Source of the DNA: JBBROS01 sp965213845
Lineage (GTDB): Bacteria; Pseudomonadota; Alphaproteobacteria; Acetobacterales; Acetobacteraceae
Length of the DNA stretch: 64,000 bases
Assembly (NCBI GenBank): GCA_965213845.1
Contig: CBDCAI010000005.1
Coordinates: 806,001-870,000, forward strand
Direction of reading: 5' to 3'
Shown here: piece by piece, positions 57,280 through 64,000 of the stretch
Numbering within the stretch: position 1 is the first letter of the stretch
Layout of the letters: each line of letters starts with the position of its first letter
The notes under the pieces: model-generated
The model's database searches: none
The model's input: the letters and a program-made list of their open reading frames with translations, nothing else
What the model was told of the DNA's origin: nothing
Program-made: the position numbers and the translations under genes

Positions 57280-58947
57280 ATGTCGGTGGAAGGGCGGTAT
57301 GGGCCGGGCATGAACGAGCCATCGCCAGTCCCACTGCCAGTCTGCCTTCCAGTCCCGCTGCCGGTCCCACTGCCAGTCTGCCTTCCAGTCCGGCGCGCGC
57401 TGATCTCCGTCTCCGACAAGGCCGGCATGGTGGCGCTGGCGCAGGCGCTGGTGGCGCATGGGGCGGAGGTGCTGTCGACCGGGGGCTCGGCGCGGGCGCT
57501 GCGGCAGGCCGGGGTGCCGGTGACGGAGGTGGCGGACCACACGGGGTTTCCGGAGATCCTAGACGGGCGGGTGAAGACTCTGGTGCCGCAGGTGCATGGC
57601 GGCCTGCTGGGGCGGCGGGACTCGGCGGCCCACCTGGCGCAGATGGCCGAACACGGGATCGCGCCGATCGACCTCGTGTGCGTCAACCTCTACCCGTTCG
57701 AGGCGACGGTCGCGTCGGGGGCGGCGACGGCGGACTGCGTCGAGAACATCGACATCGGCGGGCCCGCGATGATCCGTTCGGCGGCGAAGAACCATGACGG
57801 CGTGGTGGTGCTGACGGAGGTTGGGCAATATGCCGAGTTGATCGCCGCCCTGGCGACCGGCGGCACGACGCTGGCGCAGCGGACGCGGCTGGCCGGGGCG
57901 GCCTATGCGCGCACGGCGGCCTACGACGCGGCCATCGCGGCCTGGTTCGCGCGGGCCGAGGCCTTCCCGCCGCGGATCACGATCGGCGGCACGCTGCGGC
58001 AGACGCTGCGCTACGGCGAGAACCCGCACCAGCAGGCGGCCTTCTACGTGCAGGACGGGGCGGCCGACCCAAGGCGGGGGATCGCCACGGCGCGGCAGGT
58101 CCAGGGCAAGGCGCTGTCGTACAACAACCTCAACGACACCGACGCGGCCTTCGAGTGCGTGGCGGAGTTCGAGGGGCCGGCGGTGGTGATCGTGAAGCAT
58201 GCGAACCCGTGCGGCGTGGCGGTCGCGGGGGACCTGACCGCCGCGTGGGAGGCGGCGCTGCGCTGCGACCCGGTCAGCGCCTATGGCGGTATCATCGCCG
58301 TCAACCGGACGCTGGACGGCGCGACGGCGGAGCGGATCGCGGCCATCTTCTCGGAGGTGATCATCGCGCCGGACGCCGATGCGGCGGCGCAGGCGATCCT
58401 GGCGCGCAAGAAGAACCTGCGGCTGCTGCTGACCGGCGGGCTGCCGGACCCGGCGGCACCGGGGATGATGGTGCGCAGCGTCTCGGGCGGGTTCCTGGTG
58501 CAGTCCCGCGATGCCGGCCGGGTCGATGTGGAAGCGCTGCGATTGGTGACGCAGCGGGCGCCGTCGCGGGCGGAGCTGCGGGACCTGGTCTTCGCGTTCC
58601 GGGTCTGCAAGCACGTGAAGTCCAATGCGATCGTGTATGCGAAGGATGGGGCGACGACGGGGATCGGGGCCGGGCAGATGAGCCGGGTGGACAGCGCGCG
58701 GATCGCGGCGTGGAAGGGGCAGGAGGCTTCGAAGGCGGCGGGGCTCGATCGGCCCATGACGGAGGGCGGCGTGGTGGCGTCGGACGCGTTCTTCCCGTTT
58801 GCGGACGGGCTGGAAGCGGCGATCGCGGCAGGGGCGACGGCGGTGATCCAGCCCGGCGGGTCGATGCGGGATGCGGAGGTGGTGGCGGCGGCCGACCGGG
58901 CGGGGGTGGCGATGCTGGTGACGGGGATGCGTCACTTCCGGCACTGA
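57280..58947 (+). CDS. purH: bifunctional AICAR formyltransferase / IMP cyclohydrolase
   Basis: A 555-residue enzyme for the last two steps of IMP synthesis. The N-terminal cyclohydrolase (MGS-like) domain starts at RRALISVSDKAGMVALAQAL and contains LSTGGSARAL, DLVCVNLYPFEATV and the ENIDIGGPAMIRSAAKNHDG block. The C-terminal transferase has RYGENPHQQAAFY, KALSYNNLNDTDAAFE and VIVKHANPCGVAVA with catalytic Lys and His. Ahead of the normal start there are ~35 extra residues, mostly PVPL/PVCL repeats from a tandem array. ATG 57310 is a second possible start but still keeps the repeat. Confidence 0.97.
   Translation: MSVEGRYGPGMNEPSPVPLPVCLPVPLPVPLPVCLPVRRALISVSDKAGMVALAQALVAHGAEVLSTGGSARALRQAGVPVTEVADHTGFPEILDGRVKTLVPQVHGGLLGRRDSAAHLAQMAEHGIAPIDLVCVNLYPFEATVASGAATADCVENIDIGGPAMIRSAAKNHDGVVVLTEVGQYAELIAALATGGTTLAQRTRLAGAAYARTAAYDAAIAAWFARAEAFPPRITIGGTLRQTLRYGENPHQQAAFYVQDGAADPRRGIATARQVQGKALSYNNLNDTDAAFECVAEFEGPAVVIVKHANPCGVAVAGDLTAAWEAALRCDPVSAYGGIIAVNRTLDGATAERIAAIFSEVIIAPDADAAAQAILARKKNLRLLLTGGLPDPAAPGMMVRSVSGGFLVQSRDAGRVDVEALRLVTQRAPSRAELRDLVFAFRVCKHVKSNAIVYAKDGATTGIGAGQMSRVDSARIAAWKGQEASKAAGLDRPMTEGGVVASDAFFPFADGLEAAIAAGATAVIQPGGSMRDAEVVAAADRAGVAMLVTGMRHFRH
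57325..57393 (+). repeat. 36-bp (3 x 12-bp) tandem repeat in the purH N-terminus
   Basis: The 33 bases at 57361-57393 repeat 57325-57357 with one change. Each 36-bp unit is itself built from three 12-bp blocks that encode PVPL or PVCL. The array is in frame and sits about 15-38 codons into the gene, directly before the conserved domain. Confidence 0.95.
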
Positions 58948-59007
58948 GCGGGCGGCGACCGAAAAGCGGACACTGACTGGCCGAAGATGGACATTGCACA
59001 GTAACGC

Positions 59008-59038
59008 CGCAATTGCGAACCACTTGCATAAGTCTTGC
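59008..59038. promoter_or_regulatory. phased TTGC repeats and palindrome upstream of mbfA
   Basis: CGCAATTGCG (59008-59017) is a perfect 10-bp palindrome. TTGC occurs at 59013, 59024 and 59035, spaced exactly 11 bp apart, about one helical turn. The region lies 40-70 bp before the mbfA start. Iron-responsive control of mbfA by Irr is known in rhizobia, but the Irr box (AT-rich TTTAGAA type) is not seen here. Confidence 0.4.
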
Positions 59039-59078
59039 GGCGGGTTGATTTTCCGCCTGGACTGGTCATGTTTGCCGC

Positions 59079-60035
59079 ATGCGACGATTCAACGATCTGG
59101 ATGAACGGGAAATCCTGGCCCTTGCCATCAGCAGCGAGGAGGAGGACGGCCGCATCTACCTGGACTTCGCGGAGGGGCTGCGGGCGGAGTACCCGGACAG
59201 CGCCGCCGTGTTCGACGACATGGCGACCGAGGAGAGCGAGCACCGCCGCCGACTGATCGACGCGTATGTGGCGAAGTTCGGCAACCACATCCCGCTGGTG
59301 CGCCGGGTGGACGTGAAGGGCGCGGTGGTCCGCAAGCCCGCCTGGCAGATCCGCCCGCTGGGGATCGAGGCGGTGCGGCGGCATGCAAGGCAGATGGAGA
59401 TCGACGCCAGCCGGTTCTATGGCGAGGCGGCGGGCCGGTCGACCGACGCGTCGATCCGCAAGCTGCTGGGCGACCTGGCCGAGGCCGAGATCGAGCACCA
59501 GCGCGCAGCGGGCGCCATCGAGCTGAAGCGCCTGCCGGGCGAGAAGCGGACGGCGGAGGACGAGGGCGCACGGCGCCGCTTCATCCTGCAGATCGTGCAG
59601 CCCGGCCTCGTGGGCCTGATGGACGGCTCCGTCTCCACCCTGGCCCCGGTGTTCGCGGCGGCGTTCGCAACCCAGAACAGCCGGGACGCCTTCCTGGTGG
59701 GGATCGCGGCCTCGGTCGGCGCGGGGATCTCGATGGGGTTCGCCGAGGCGCTGGCGGATGACGGGAAGCTGTCGGGGCGGGGCACGCCGCTGCTGCGGGG
59801 CTTCGTCTGCGGGCTGATGACCGTCGCGGGCGGCATCGGGCACACGTTGCCCTACCTGATCCGCGACTTCTGGACCGCCACGGCCTTCTCGGTCGCGGTC
59901 ACGGTGGTGGAACTGCTGGTGATCGCCTGGATTCAATGGAAGTACATGGACACGTCGCCCGTGTCGGCTGCGGCCAAGGTGATGCTGGGCGGGGCGCTGG
60001 TGCTGGCCGCGGGGATCCTGATCGGCAACGGGTAG
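59079..60035 (+). CDS. mbfA: membrane-bound ferritin-like iron exporter
   Basis: A 318-residue fusion of a ferritin-like (rubrerythrin) domain with a VIT1/CCC1 transporter domain. Di-iron motifs: ALAISSEEEDGRIYLDFAE, DMATEESEHRRRLI and DLAEAEIEHQRAAG. The C-terminal half (from about residue 165) has five hydrophobic segments and the VIT features PGLVGLMDGSVSTLAPVF and GISMGFAEALADD. In Agrobacterium and Bradyrhizobium this protein exports iron and protects against peroxide. The ATG at 59079 opens the family's typical FNDLDEREILALAI. It stands alone between purH and a convergent dehydrogenase gene. Confidence 0.93.
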   Translation: MRRFNDLDEREILALAISSEEEDGRIYLDFAEGLRAEYPDSAAVFDDMATEESEHRRRLIDAYVAKFGNHIPLVRRVDVKGAVVRKPAWQIRPLGIEAVRRHARQMEIDASRFYGEAAGRSTDASIRKLLGDLAEAEIEHQRAAGAIELKRLPGEKRTAEDEGARRRFILQIVQPGLVGLMDGSVSTLAPVFAAAFATQNSRDAFLVGIAASVGAGISMGFAEALADDGKLSGRGTPLLRGFVCGLMTVAGGIGHTLPYLIRDFWTATAFSVAVTVVELLVIAWIQWKYMDTSPVSAAAKVMLGGALVLAAGILIGNG

Positions 60036-60239
60036 GGGCGGCAATCGGCAGTCACGCCTGGCCGCGTCAAAGGACGACGAATCTGGGTCGGCGATTTCTT
60101 GCTTAAGGTCGAGAGACGGCTGTGGGAGGTGGCGATCTCGTCATGGATCAGTACCGATGCGCGGGGTCGTTTCCCCGAGATCATCGGCTTGTACAACCCC
60201 TTTCTCGATCTCTGGCTGCGGAAAGCCCTTAGTACATAA
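60036..60239 (+). other. intergenic stretch with a coding-like plus-strand reading of unknown origin
   Basis: After the mbfA stop, the same frame stays open for 67 codons to a TAA at 60237-60239. It reads WVGDFLLKVERRLWEVAISS, then WISTDARGRFPEI and IGLYNPFLDLWLRKALST, with few Ala/Arg/Gly runs. That looks more like protein than typical GC-rich noise. There is no ATG and no ribosome site, so at best it is the 3' end of a decayed gene. It overlaps the 3' end of the dehydrogenase gene on the minus strand by 11 bp. Confidence 0.25.
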
Positions 60240-61269
60240 GCCGCGTGTCGAGGATGTTGCGCATGTCGGCGCGGCGGGCGTCGATCCAGCAGGCCAGGTT
60301 GTGGGCGAAGATCTGGGTGATGCGGGCGTTCTCGCGGCGCACGGTGCTGGCGCTGTGCGGGCTGAGCAGGACGTTGGGCATGGACCAGAGGGGATGACCG
60401 GGCGGCAGGGGTTCGGGGTCGGTGACGTCGAGGGCGGCGAAGGCCACCTGGCCTGAGCGCAGCGCCTCGACGAGGGCATCGTGGTCCACGGTCTGGCCAC
60501 GGCCGATGTTGATGAACAGGGCGCCGGGCTTCAGCGCGGCGAAGGCGGCGGCGTCCAGCATGGCCTCCGTGGCCGGGGTGTGGGGCGCGGTCATGACCAG
60601 GAAGTCCGCCATGCCGAGGGCGACGTGCAGCTCGGTGGCGGGCATGACGGCGTCGAACTGGGCGTTGTGGGGGCGGGGGCGGGCCGGGTCGCGTGCGACG
60701 GCGACGACGCGCATGTCGAAGGCGCGGGCGACGCGGGCGCAGGCGCGGGCCAGCTCGCCGGCGCCGATCAGCACGAGGGTGCGGCCGGCCAGATCCTCGC
60801 CGCTGTGGCGTTCCCATCGGGCGTAGGCCTGTTCGGCCTTGAGGTGATCGAGGCCGCGCATGTGGCTCAACAGGGCCATGAACACCCATTCGGCCAAGGG
60901 GCCCGCGTGCACGCCGCGGGCCGTGGTCACCAGCACGCCGGCCCGGTCGAGCCCCAGCCGGGCGACGGCGGGCCCGACCCCGGCATTGGTGGTCTGCACC
61001 CAGGCCAGCCGCGACAGGAACGGCAGGTCCGCGGGATCCGGCAGGCCATAGAGCACGGTCGCGCGGGTGAGCATCGCCTGCCAGCGGGCCTGCTGCTGCG
61101 GCGAGCGCTGGAAGGGGCCGCCCTGATGATCCCCGGGGAAGCGCGGCGTGGGCAGCAGGGTCTTGTCGTGCAGCACCTGCAGGCGGTCGGGGGCCAGGGC
61201 GCGCAGCCGGGCGACGTGTTCGTCCTCCAGCGGGGAGGCGATCAGCAGGATGGACGGAGTCGGGGCCAT
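60229..61269 (-). CDS. D-2-hydroxyacid dehydrogenase family protein
   Basis: 346 residues. NAD loop: TLVLIGAGELARACARVARA, where the usual GxGxxG is GAGELA with Ala in the last position. Catalytic Arg lies in INIGRGQTVDHDAL, Glu in DVTDPEPLPPGHPLW and His in LLSPHSAS. A moderately long N-terminal part includes an insertion (LPTPRFPGDHQGGPFQRSPQ) not seen in the dehydrogenase at 38754. The two are distant paralogues. Substrate unknown. The gene is separated from the LysR locus by a ~100-bp spacer and a small gene on the same strand. Confidence 0.85.
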   Translation of the reverse strand: MAPTPSILLIASPLEDEHVARLRALAPDRLQVLHDKTLLPTPRFPGDHQGGPFQRSPQQQARWQAMLTRATVLYGLPDPADLPFLSRLAWVQTTNAGVGPAVARLGLDRAGVLVTTARGVHAGPLAEWVFMALLSHMRGLDHLKAEQAYARWERHSGEDLAGRTLVLIGAGELARACARVARAFDMRVVAVARDPARPRPHNAQFDAVMPATELHVALGMADFLVMTAPHTPATEAMLDAAAFAALKPGALFINIGRGQTVDHDALVEALRSGQVAFAALDVTDPEPLPPGHPLWSMPNVLLSPHSASTVRRENARITQIFAHNLACWIDARRADMRNILDTRLMY

Positions 61270-61367
61270 TGCAGGACCGGACCATGCGAGGGAGGGGGCG
61301 TCAATCGGCGCAGCGGGGCAGGGATAACCGGATCAGGGCACCGCCGGGCACGCGGCTCAGGCCTGGT

Positions 61368-61628
61368 TCACACCGGGGCCGGCTCCAGGCTCCGGCCCAG
61401 GCGTTCCTGCCCGGCACGTGTCAAGGTGACGCGCGTGAAGGCCTGTGCCGCGGGCCCTGGTTCCAGTGTGACCAGGCCCTCGATCAGGGCGTCCTCCCAT
61501 ACGGAGATGCGCGGGCAGGAGGTGCGCCAGGCGTCCATCGTCTCACCATAGGTGCGCGGCCGGACGGCAACCCAGGCCAGGAACTGGGCGAGCAGCCCCG
61601 CCGAGCGGTCGAGTGTGCCTGGATGCAT
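61368..61628 (-). CDS. small conserved protein, winged-helix-like
   Basis: 86 residues: MHPGTLDRSAGLLAQFLAWV, then RPRTYGETMDAWRTSCPRIS, VWEDALIEGLVTLEP and VTLTRAGQERLG. The pattern of a helix pair (TYGETMDAWRTSCPRISVWEDA) followed by a two-strand wing resembles small winged-helix proteins found beside regulators in proteobacteria. A regulatory role is inferred. It is divergent from the LysR gene with 96 bp between the starts. ATG 61628 is the natural start; longer in-frame extension upstream runs into the LysR gene. Confidence 0.7.
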   Translation of the reverse strand: MHPGTLDRSAGLLAQFLAWVAVRPRTYGETMDAWRTSCPRISVWEDALIEGLVTLEPGPAAQAFTRVTLTRAGQERLGRSLEPAPV

Positions 61629-61724
61629 GATGATCTTCCTGTGCTGACGGATCGCATCATGCGCGGACAGGAATCGTGCCGGTAGTGTATGCCAGGCGCG
61701 ACAACGATACCCCTGGAGTATGGC

Positions 61725-62645
61725 ATGATCGACGTGCGCCGGCTGGAGGCCTTCGTCGCCGTGGCTGAGGAAGGGCAGCTGACCCGGGCTGCCGAGCGCC
61801 TGCACATGGCGCAGCCGCCGCTGAGCCGCCTCATCCAACGGCTCGAAACCGAGTTGGGCGCGCCGCTGCTGCGCCGGCTGCCCCGCGGTGTCGAGCTGAC
61901 CGCGGCGGGACAGGCCCTGCTCGATGAGGCGCGCGTGGTGCTCGCCCGGGCTTGCGGGATCGAGGACGTGATCCGGCGCGTGGTGCGGGGGGAGCAGGGG
62001 CGGATCGCCATCGGGTTCACCAGCTCCGCCGCGCTGCACCCGTTCGTCTCGGCAGCGCTGCTGGCGTTCCGGACGGCCCGGCCAGGCGTTCACGTGACCT
62101 TGGACGAGGCCGGCACGACGGAGCTGGTCGAGGCGATGCTGCAGGGCCGGCTGGATGCGGCCTTCGTGCGGTCGCCGATGGCACCGCAGCACCGGCTGGT
62201 GGCCGATCCCGTGCTGGACGAGCCCATGCTGGCGGCCTTGCCCGCCAACCACATGCTGGCGCGCGACTCCGACGCGCCGCTGCCGCTGGGGGCGCTGGCG
62301 GGCGAGCCGTTCATCCTCTATCGGCGGCCGTCCGGGCCGGGGCTGTACGACGCCATCGTGGCGGCGTGCCGGGGGGCGGGGTTCGCGCCCGTGGTGGCGC
62401 AGGAGGCGCCGCGGCTGCCCTCGACGCTGAGCCTGGTCGCCGCGGGACTCGGCGTGTCGATCGTGCCCGCGTCGATGCGGCGCGTCGCGATCCCCGGGGT
62501 GACGTTCCGTGCCGTGTCGGACTGCCCGGGCCTGTCGGCGCCGTTGCACCTCGCGTCGCGCCGCAGCGGGCTGGGCCCGATCGCGACCGCGTTCCGCCAG
62601 ACGGTGCTCCGGGCCGCCGCGGCGCTCCGCCGCGGTCCCGGGTGA
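61725..62645 (+). CDS. LysR family transcriptional regulator
   Basis: 306 residues. The N-terminal helix-turn-helix reads MIDVRRLEAFVAVAEEGQLT and RAAERLHMAQPPLSRLIQRL, standard for LysR proteins of the BenM/CatM type (AQPPLSR). The effector domain follows from about residue 90 with GRIAIGFTSSAALHPFV and ends near VSIVPASMRRVAIPGVTFRA. Such proteins sense small aromatic or organic acids. ATGCCA (61689-61694) and TGGCAT (61721-61726) form an inverted pair just before and over the start codon, a possible autoregulatory site. Confidence 0.92.
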   Translation: MIDVRRLEAFVAVAEEGQLTRAAERLHMAQPPLSRLIQRLETELGAPLLRRLPRGVELTAAGQALLDEARVVLARACGIEDVIRRVVRGEQGRIAIGFTSSAALHPFVSAALLAFRTARPGVHVTLDEAGTTELVEAMLQGRLDAAFVRSPMAPQHRLVADPVLDEPMLAALPANHMLARDSDAPLPLGALAGEPFILYRRPSGPGLYDAIVAACRGAGFAPVVAQEAPRLPSTLSLVAAGLGVSIVPASMRRVAIPGVTFRAVSDCPGLSAPLHLASRRSGLGPIATAFRQTVLRAAAALRRGPG

Positions 62646-62686
62646 GGCGGCTTGACAGCGGGCGTGGCCGGGTCATGCATCGTCCC

Positions 62687-63160
62687 ATGCCGCAACTCTC
62701 GTTCCGAACCTCGCTGCTGGATGCGCTGACGGTCTCCGAGGAGGATGGGGCGATCGTCGCCCTGGACTGGGGCTGGGCCCGGGACCAGGCCGAGACGGCG
62801 CTGCTGTGCCGGGCGCGGGAGCAGATCGAGGCCTACCTGGATGGGGAGCTGCAGACGTTCGACCTGCCGCTGGCACCCGCGGGCACGCCGTATCGGCAGA
62901 AGGTCTGGGCGGCGCTGTGCGCGATCCCGTATGGGGCCGTGCGAACCTACGCGGAGGTGGCCGTGGTGGCGGGCGGCGGCAGCCGTTCGGTGGGCGGGGC
63001 GAACGGCGCCAACCCGATCCCGATCCTGATCCCGTGCCACCGGGTGGTGGCTGCCCGCGGGCTTGGTGGCTTTTCCGGGGGGGATGGGCTGGAAACCAAG
63101 CGACGCTTGCTGCAAGTTGAGGGCTGGACGGCTTCGGGCACCGGCGAATTGGCCGTCTGA
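62687..63160 (+). CDS. ogt: methylated-DNA--[protein]-cysteine S-methyltransferase
   Basis: A 157-residue DNA repair protein that takes the methyl group from O6-methylguanine onto its own Cys. Active site IPILIPCHRVVAARG with the Cys in PCHRV; upstream are YRQKVWAALCAIPYGAVRTY (the Arg finger helix) and GANGANPIP. The C-terminal GLGGFSGGDGLETKRRLLQ is normal. The N-terminal domain is short, as in Ogt rather than Ada. ATG 62687 gives the typical MPQLSFRTSLLDALTV start; ATG 62675 lies 12 bp upstream in frame and cannot be ruled out. Confidence 0.93.
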   Translation: MPQLSFRTSLLDALTVSEEDGAIVALDWGWARDQAETALLCRAREQIEAYLDGELQTFDLPLAPAGTPYRQKVWAALCAIPYGAVRTYAEVAVVAGGGSRSVGGANGANPIPILIPCHRVVAARGLGGFSGGDGLETKRRLLQVEGWTASGTGELAV

Positions 63161-63185
63161 CGCGGGCGTTTCGGGAGAAGGTTCG

Positions 63186-64000
63186 ATGTCCAAGGCTATC
63201 CGCATCCACGCCCATGGCGGCCCCGAGACGATGCACTGGGAGGACGTGCCCACGCCCGAGCCCGGGCCGGCCGAGGCGCTGGTGCATCACACGGCGGTCG
63301 GGCTGAACTACATCGACGTGTATTTCCGCACCGGGCTGTACAAGATCCCGTCGCTGCCGGCGACGCTGGGCATGGAGGCGGCGGGCGTCGTCACCGCCGT
63401 GGGTTCGGATGTGAAGAACGTCGCGCCGGGCGACCGGGTGGCCTATGCCACGGGGCCGATCGGCGCTTATGCGACGGACCGGGTGATCGCGGCGGACCGG
63501 CTGGTGAAGGTGCCGGACGGGGTAGCCGACGAGACCGCGGCGGCGATGATGCTTCAGGGGATGACGGCGCAGTACCTGTTGCGGACGACGCACCGGGTGA
63601 AGGAAGGCGAGACGATCCTGGTGCATGCGGCGGCCGGCGGCGTCGGGCTGATCCTGTGCCAGTGGGCCAAGGCGCTGGGCGCCACGGTCATCGGCGTGGT
63701 GTCCACGGAGGCGAAGGCGGAGCTGGCGCGGGCGCATGGGGCCGCGCACGTGGTGGTCGGGCATGAGAAGCTGGCCGCCGAGGTGAAGCGCATCACCGCG
63801 GGCGCGATGGTGCCGGTGGTCTATGACAGCGTCGGGCGCGACACGTTCTCGGCCAGCCTGGATTGCCTGGCGCCGCTGGGGCTGATGATCACCTTCGGCA
63901 ACTCGTCGGGTCCGGTGCCGCCGTTCGACCTGGGCGTGCTGTCGGCCAAGGGCAGCCTGTACATCACCCGGCCGACGCTGGCGACCTACACGGCCAAGGC
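63186..64000 (+). CDS. NADPH:quinone oxidoreductase, zeta-crystallin type (3' end outside window)
   Basis: A medium-chain dehydrogenase/reductase without zinc, visible for 271 residues and running off the end. It begins MSKAIRIHAHGGPETMHWED, then VGLNYIDVYFRTGLYKIPSL and LPATLGMEAAGVV. The nucleotide loop ETILVHAAAGGVGLILCQWA is of the quinone-reductase (QOR) type, and YDSVGRDTFSASLDCLAPLG follows. No zinc-binding Cys pattern is present. It starts 25 bp after the ogt stop with GGAGAAGG upstream, suggesting co-transcription. Confidence 0.92.
   Translation, partial: MSKAIRIHAHGGPETMHWEDVPTPEPGPAEALVHHTAVGLNYIDVYFRTGLYKIPSLPATLGMEAAGVVTAVGSDVKNVAPGDRVAYATGPIGAYATDRVIAADRLVKVPDGVADETAAAMMLQGMTAQYLLRTTHRVKEGETILVHAAAGGVGLILCQWAKALGATVIGVVSTEAKAELARAHGAAHVVVGHEKLAAEVKRITAGAMVPVVYDSVGRDTFSASLDCLAPLGLMITFGNSSGPVPPFDLGVLSAKGSLYITRPTLATYTAK

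Overview
The window is very GC-rich (about 70% by eye) and tightly packed, with many 4-base stop/start overlaps (ATGA, GTGA, TTGA). TRAP and dipeptide-type ABC uptake systems, an ethylmalonyl-CoA pathway dehydrogenase, MbfA, FrnE and a flgF-flgG-flgA-flgH / fliL-DUF6468-motE layout point to an alphaproteobacterium. I infer Rhodospirillales, most likely the Acetobacteraceae; no rRNA or marker tree is available to prove it.

Layout. 0-4.6 kb: end of a Liv-type binding protein, then methylsuccinyl-CoA dehydrogenase (mcd), a GrdB-like protein and a fumarase/PcaB-type lyase. 4.6-10.7 kb: a catabolic locus with a TRAP transporter (dctP-dctQ-dctM), a FadR-type GntR regulator and two tandem enolase-superfamily dehydratases. 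Two near-identical copies of a FadR-type operator tie the halves together. 10.8-14.2 kb: M3 peptidase, phosphoribosyltransferase, FrnE-like DsbA protein. 14.2-16.8 kb: a graveyard beside tRNA-Gly holding the tail of an RTX-type repeat protein, a frameshifted SEC-C protein, an IS5-family remnant, an AT-rich foreign membrane ORF, a small exported protein and the last ~100 codons of a molybdopterin oxidoreductase. 17-28.6 kb: DUF1223 protein, a CodA-like amidohydrolase with altered active-site residues, two paralogous orphan peptide-binding proteins with a 49-residue lipoprotein between them, hutI, a CinA-C protein, a membrane protein, 3-hydroxybenzoate 6-hydroxylase with a MarR regulator, a doubly frameshifted SGNH/AlgX-like pseudogene and an OmpA-like lipoprotein. 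28.6-37.1 kb: flagellar genes, diverging around a 0.2-kb regulatory region. 37.3-42.6 kb: spermidine synthesis (speD-speE), a hydroxyacid dehydrogenase, a small charged protein, a class II aldolase and a YtcJ-type amidohydrolase. 42.7-52.1 kb: a dipeptide-type ABC operon with two binding proteins, an amidohydrolase and an iron alcohol dehydrogenase, interrupted by a collapsed VapBC toxin-antitoxin pair. 52.1-64 kb: Uma2 nuclease, secF-secD, a His-rich hypothetical, a glycosyltransferase, purH, mbfA, a second hydroxyacid dehydrogenase, a LysR regulator with a small divergent winged-helix-like protein, ogt and a truncated quinone oxidoreductase.

The most unusual structural signal is a recurring class of short tandem repeats (9-36 bp periods, 2-5 copies) lying just upstream of start codons or inside the first ~100 codons of at least eight unrelated genes. 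Inside genes the period is always a multiple of three. The sequences differ from locus to locus, so this looks like a mutational habit of the genome rather than one spreading element.
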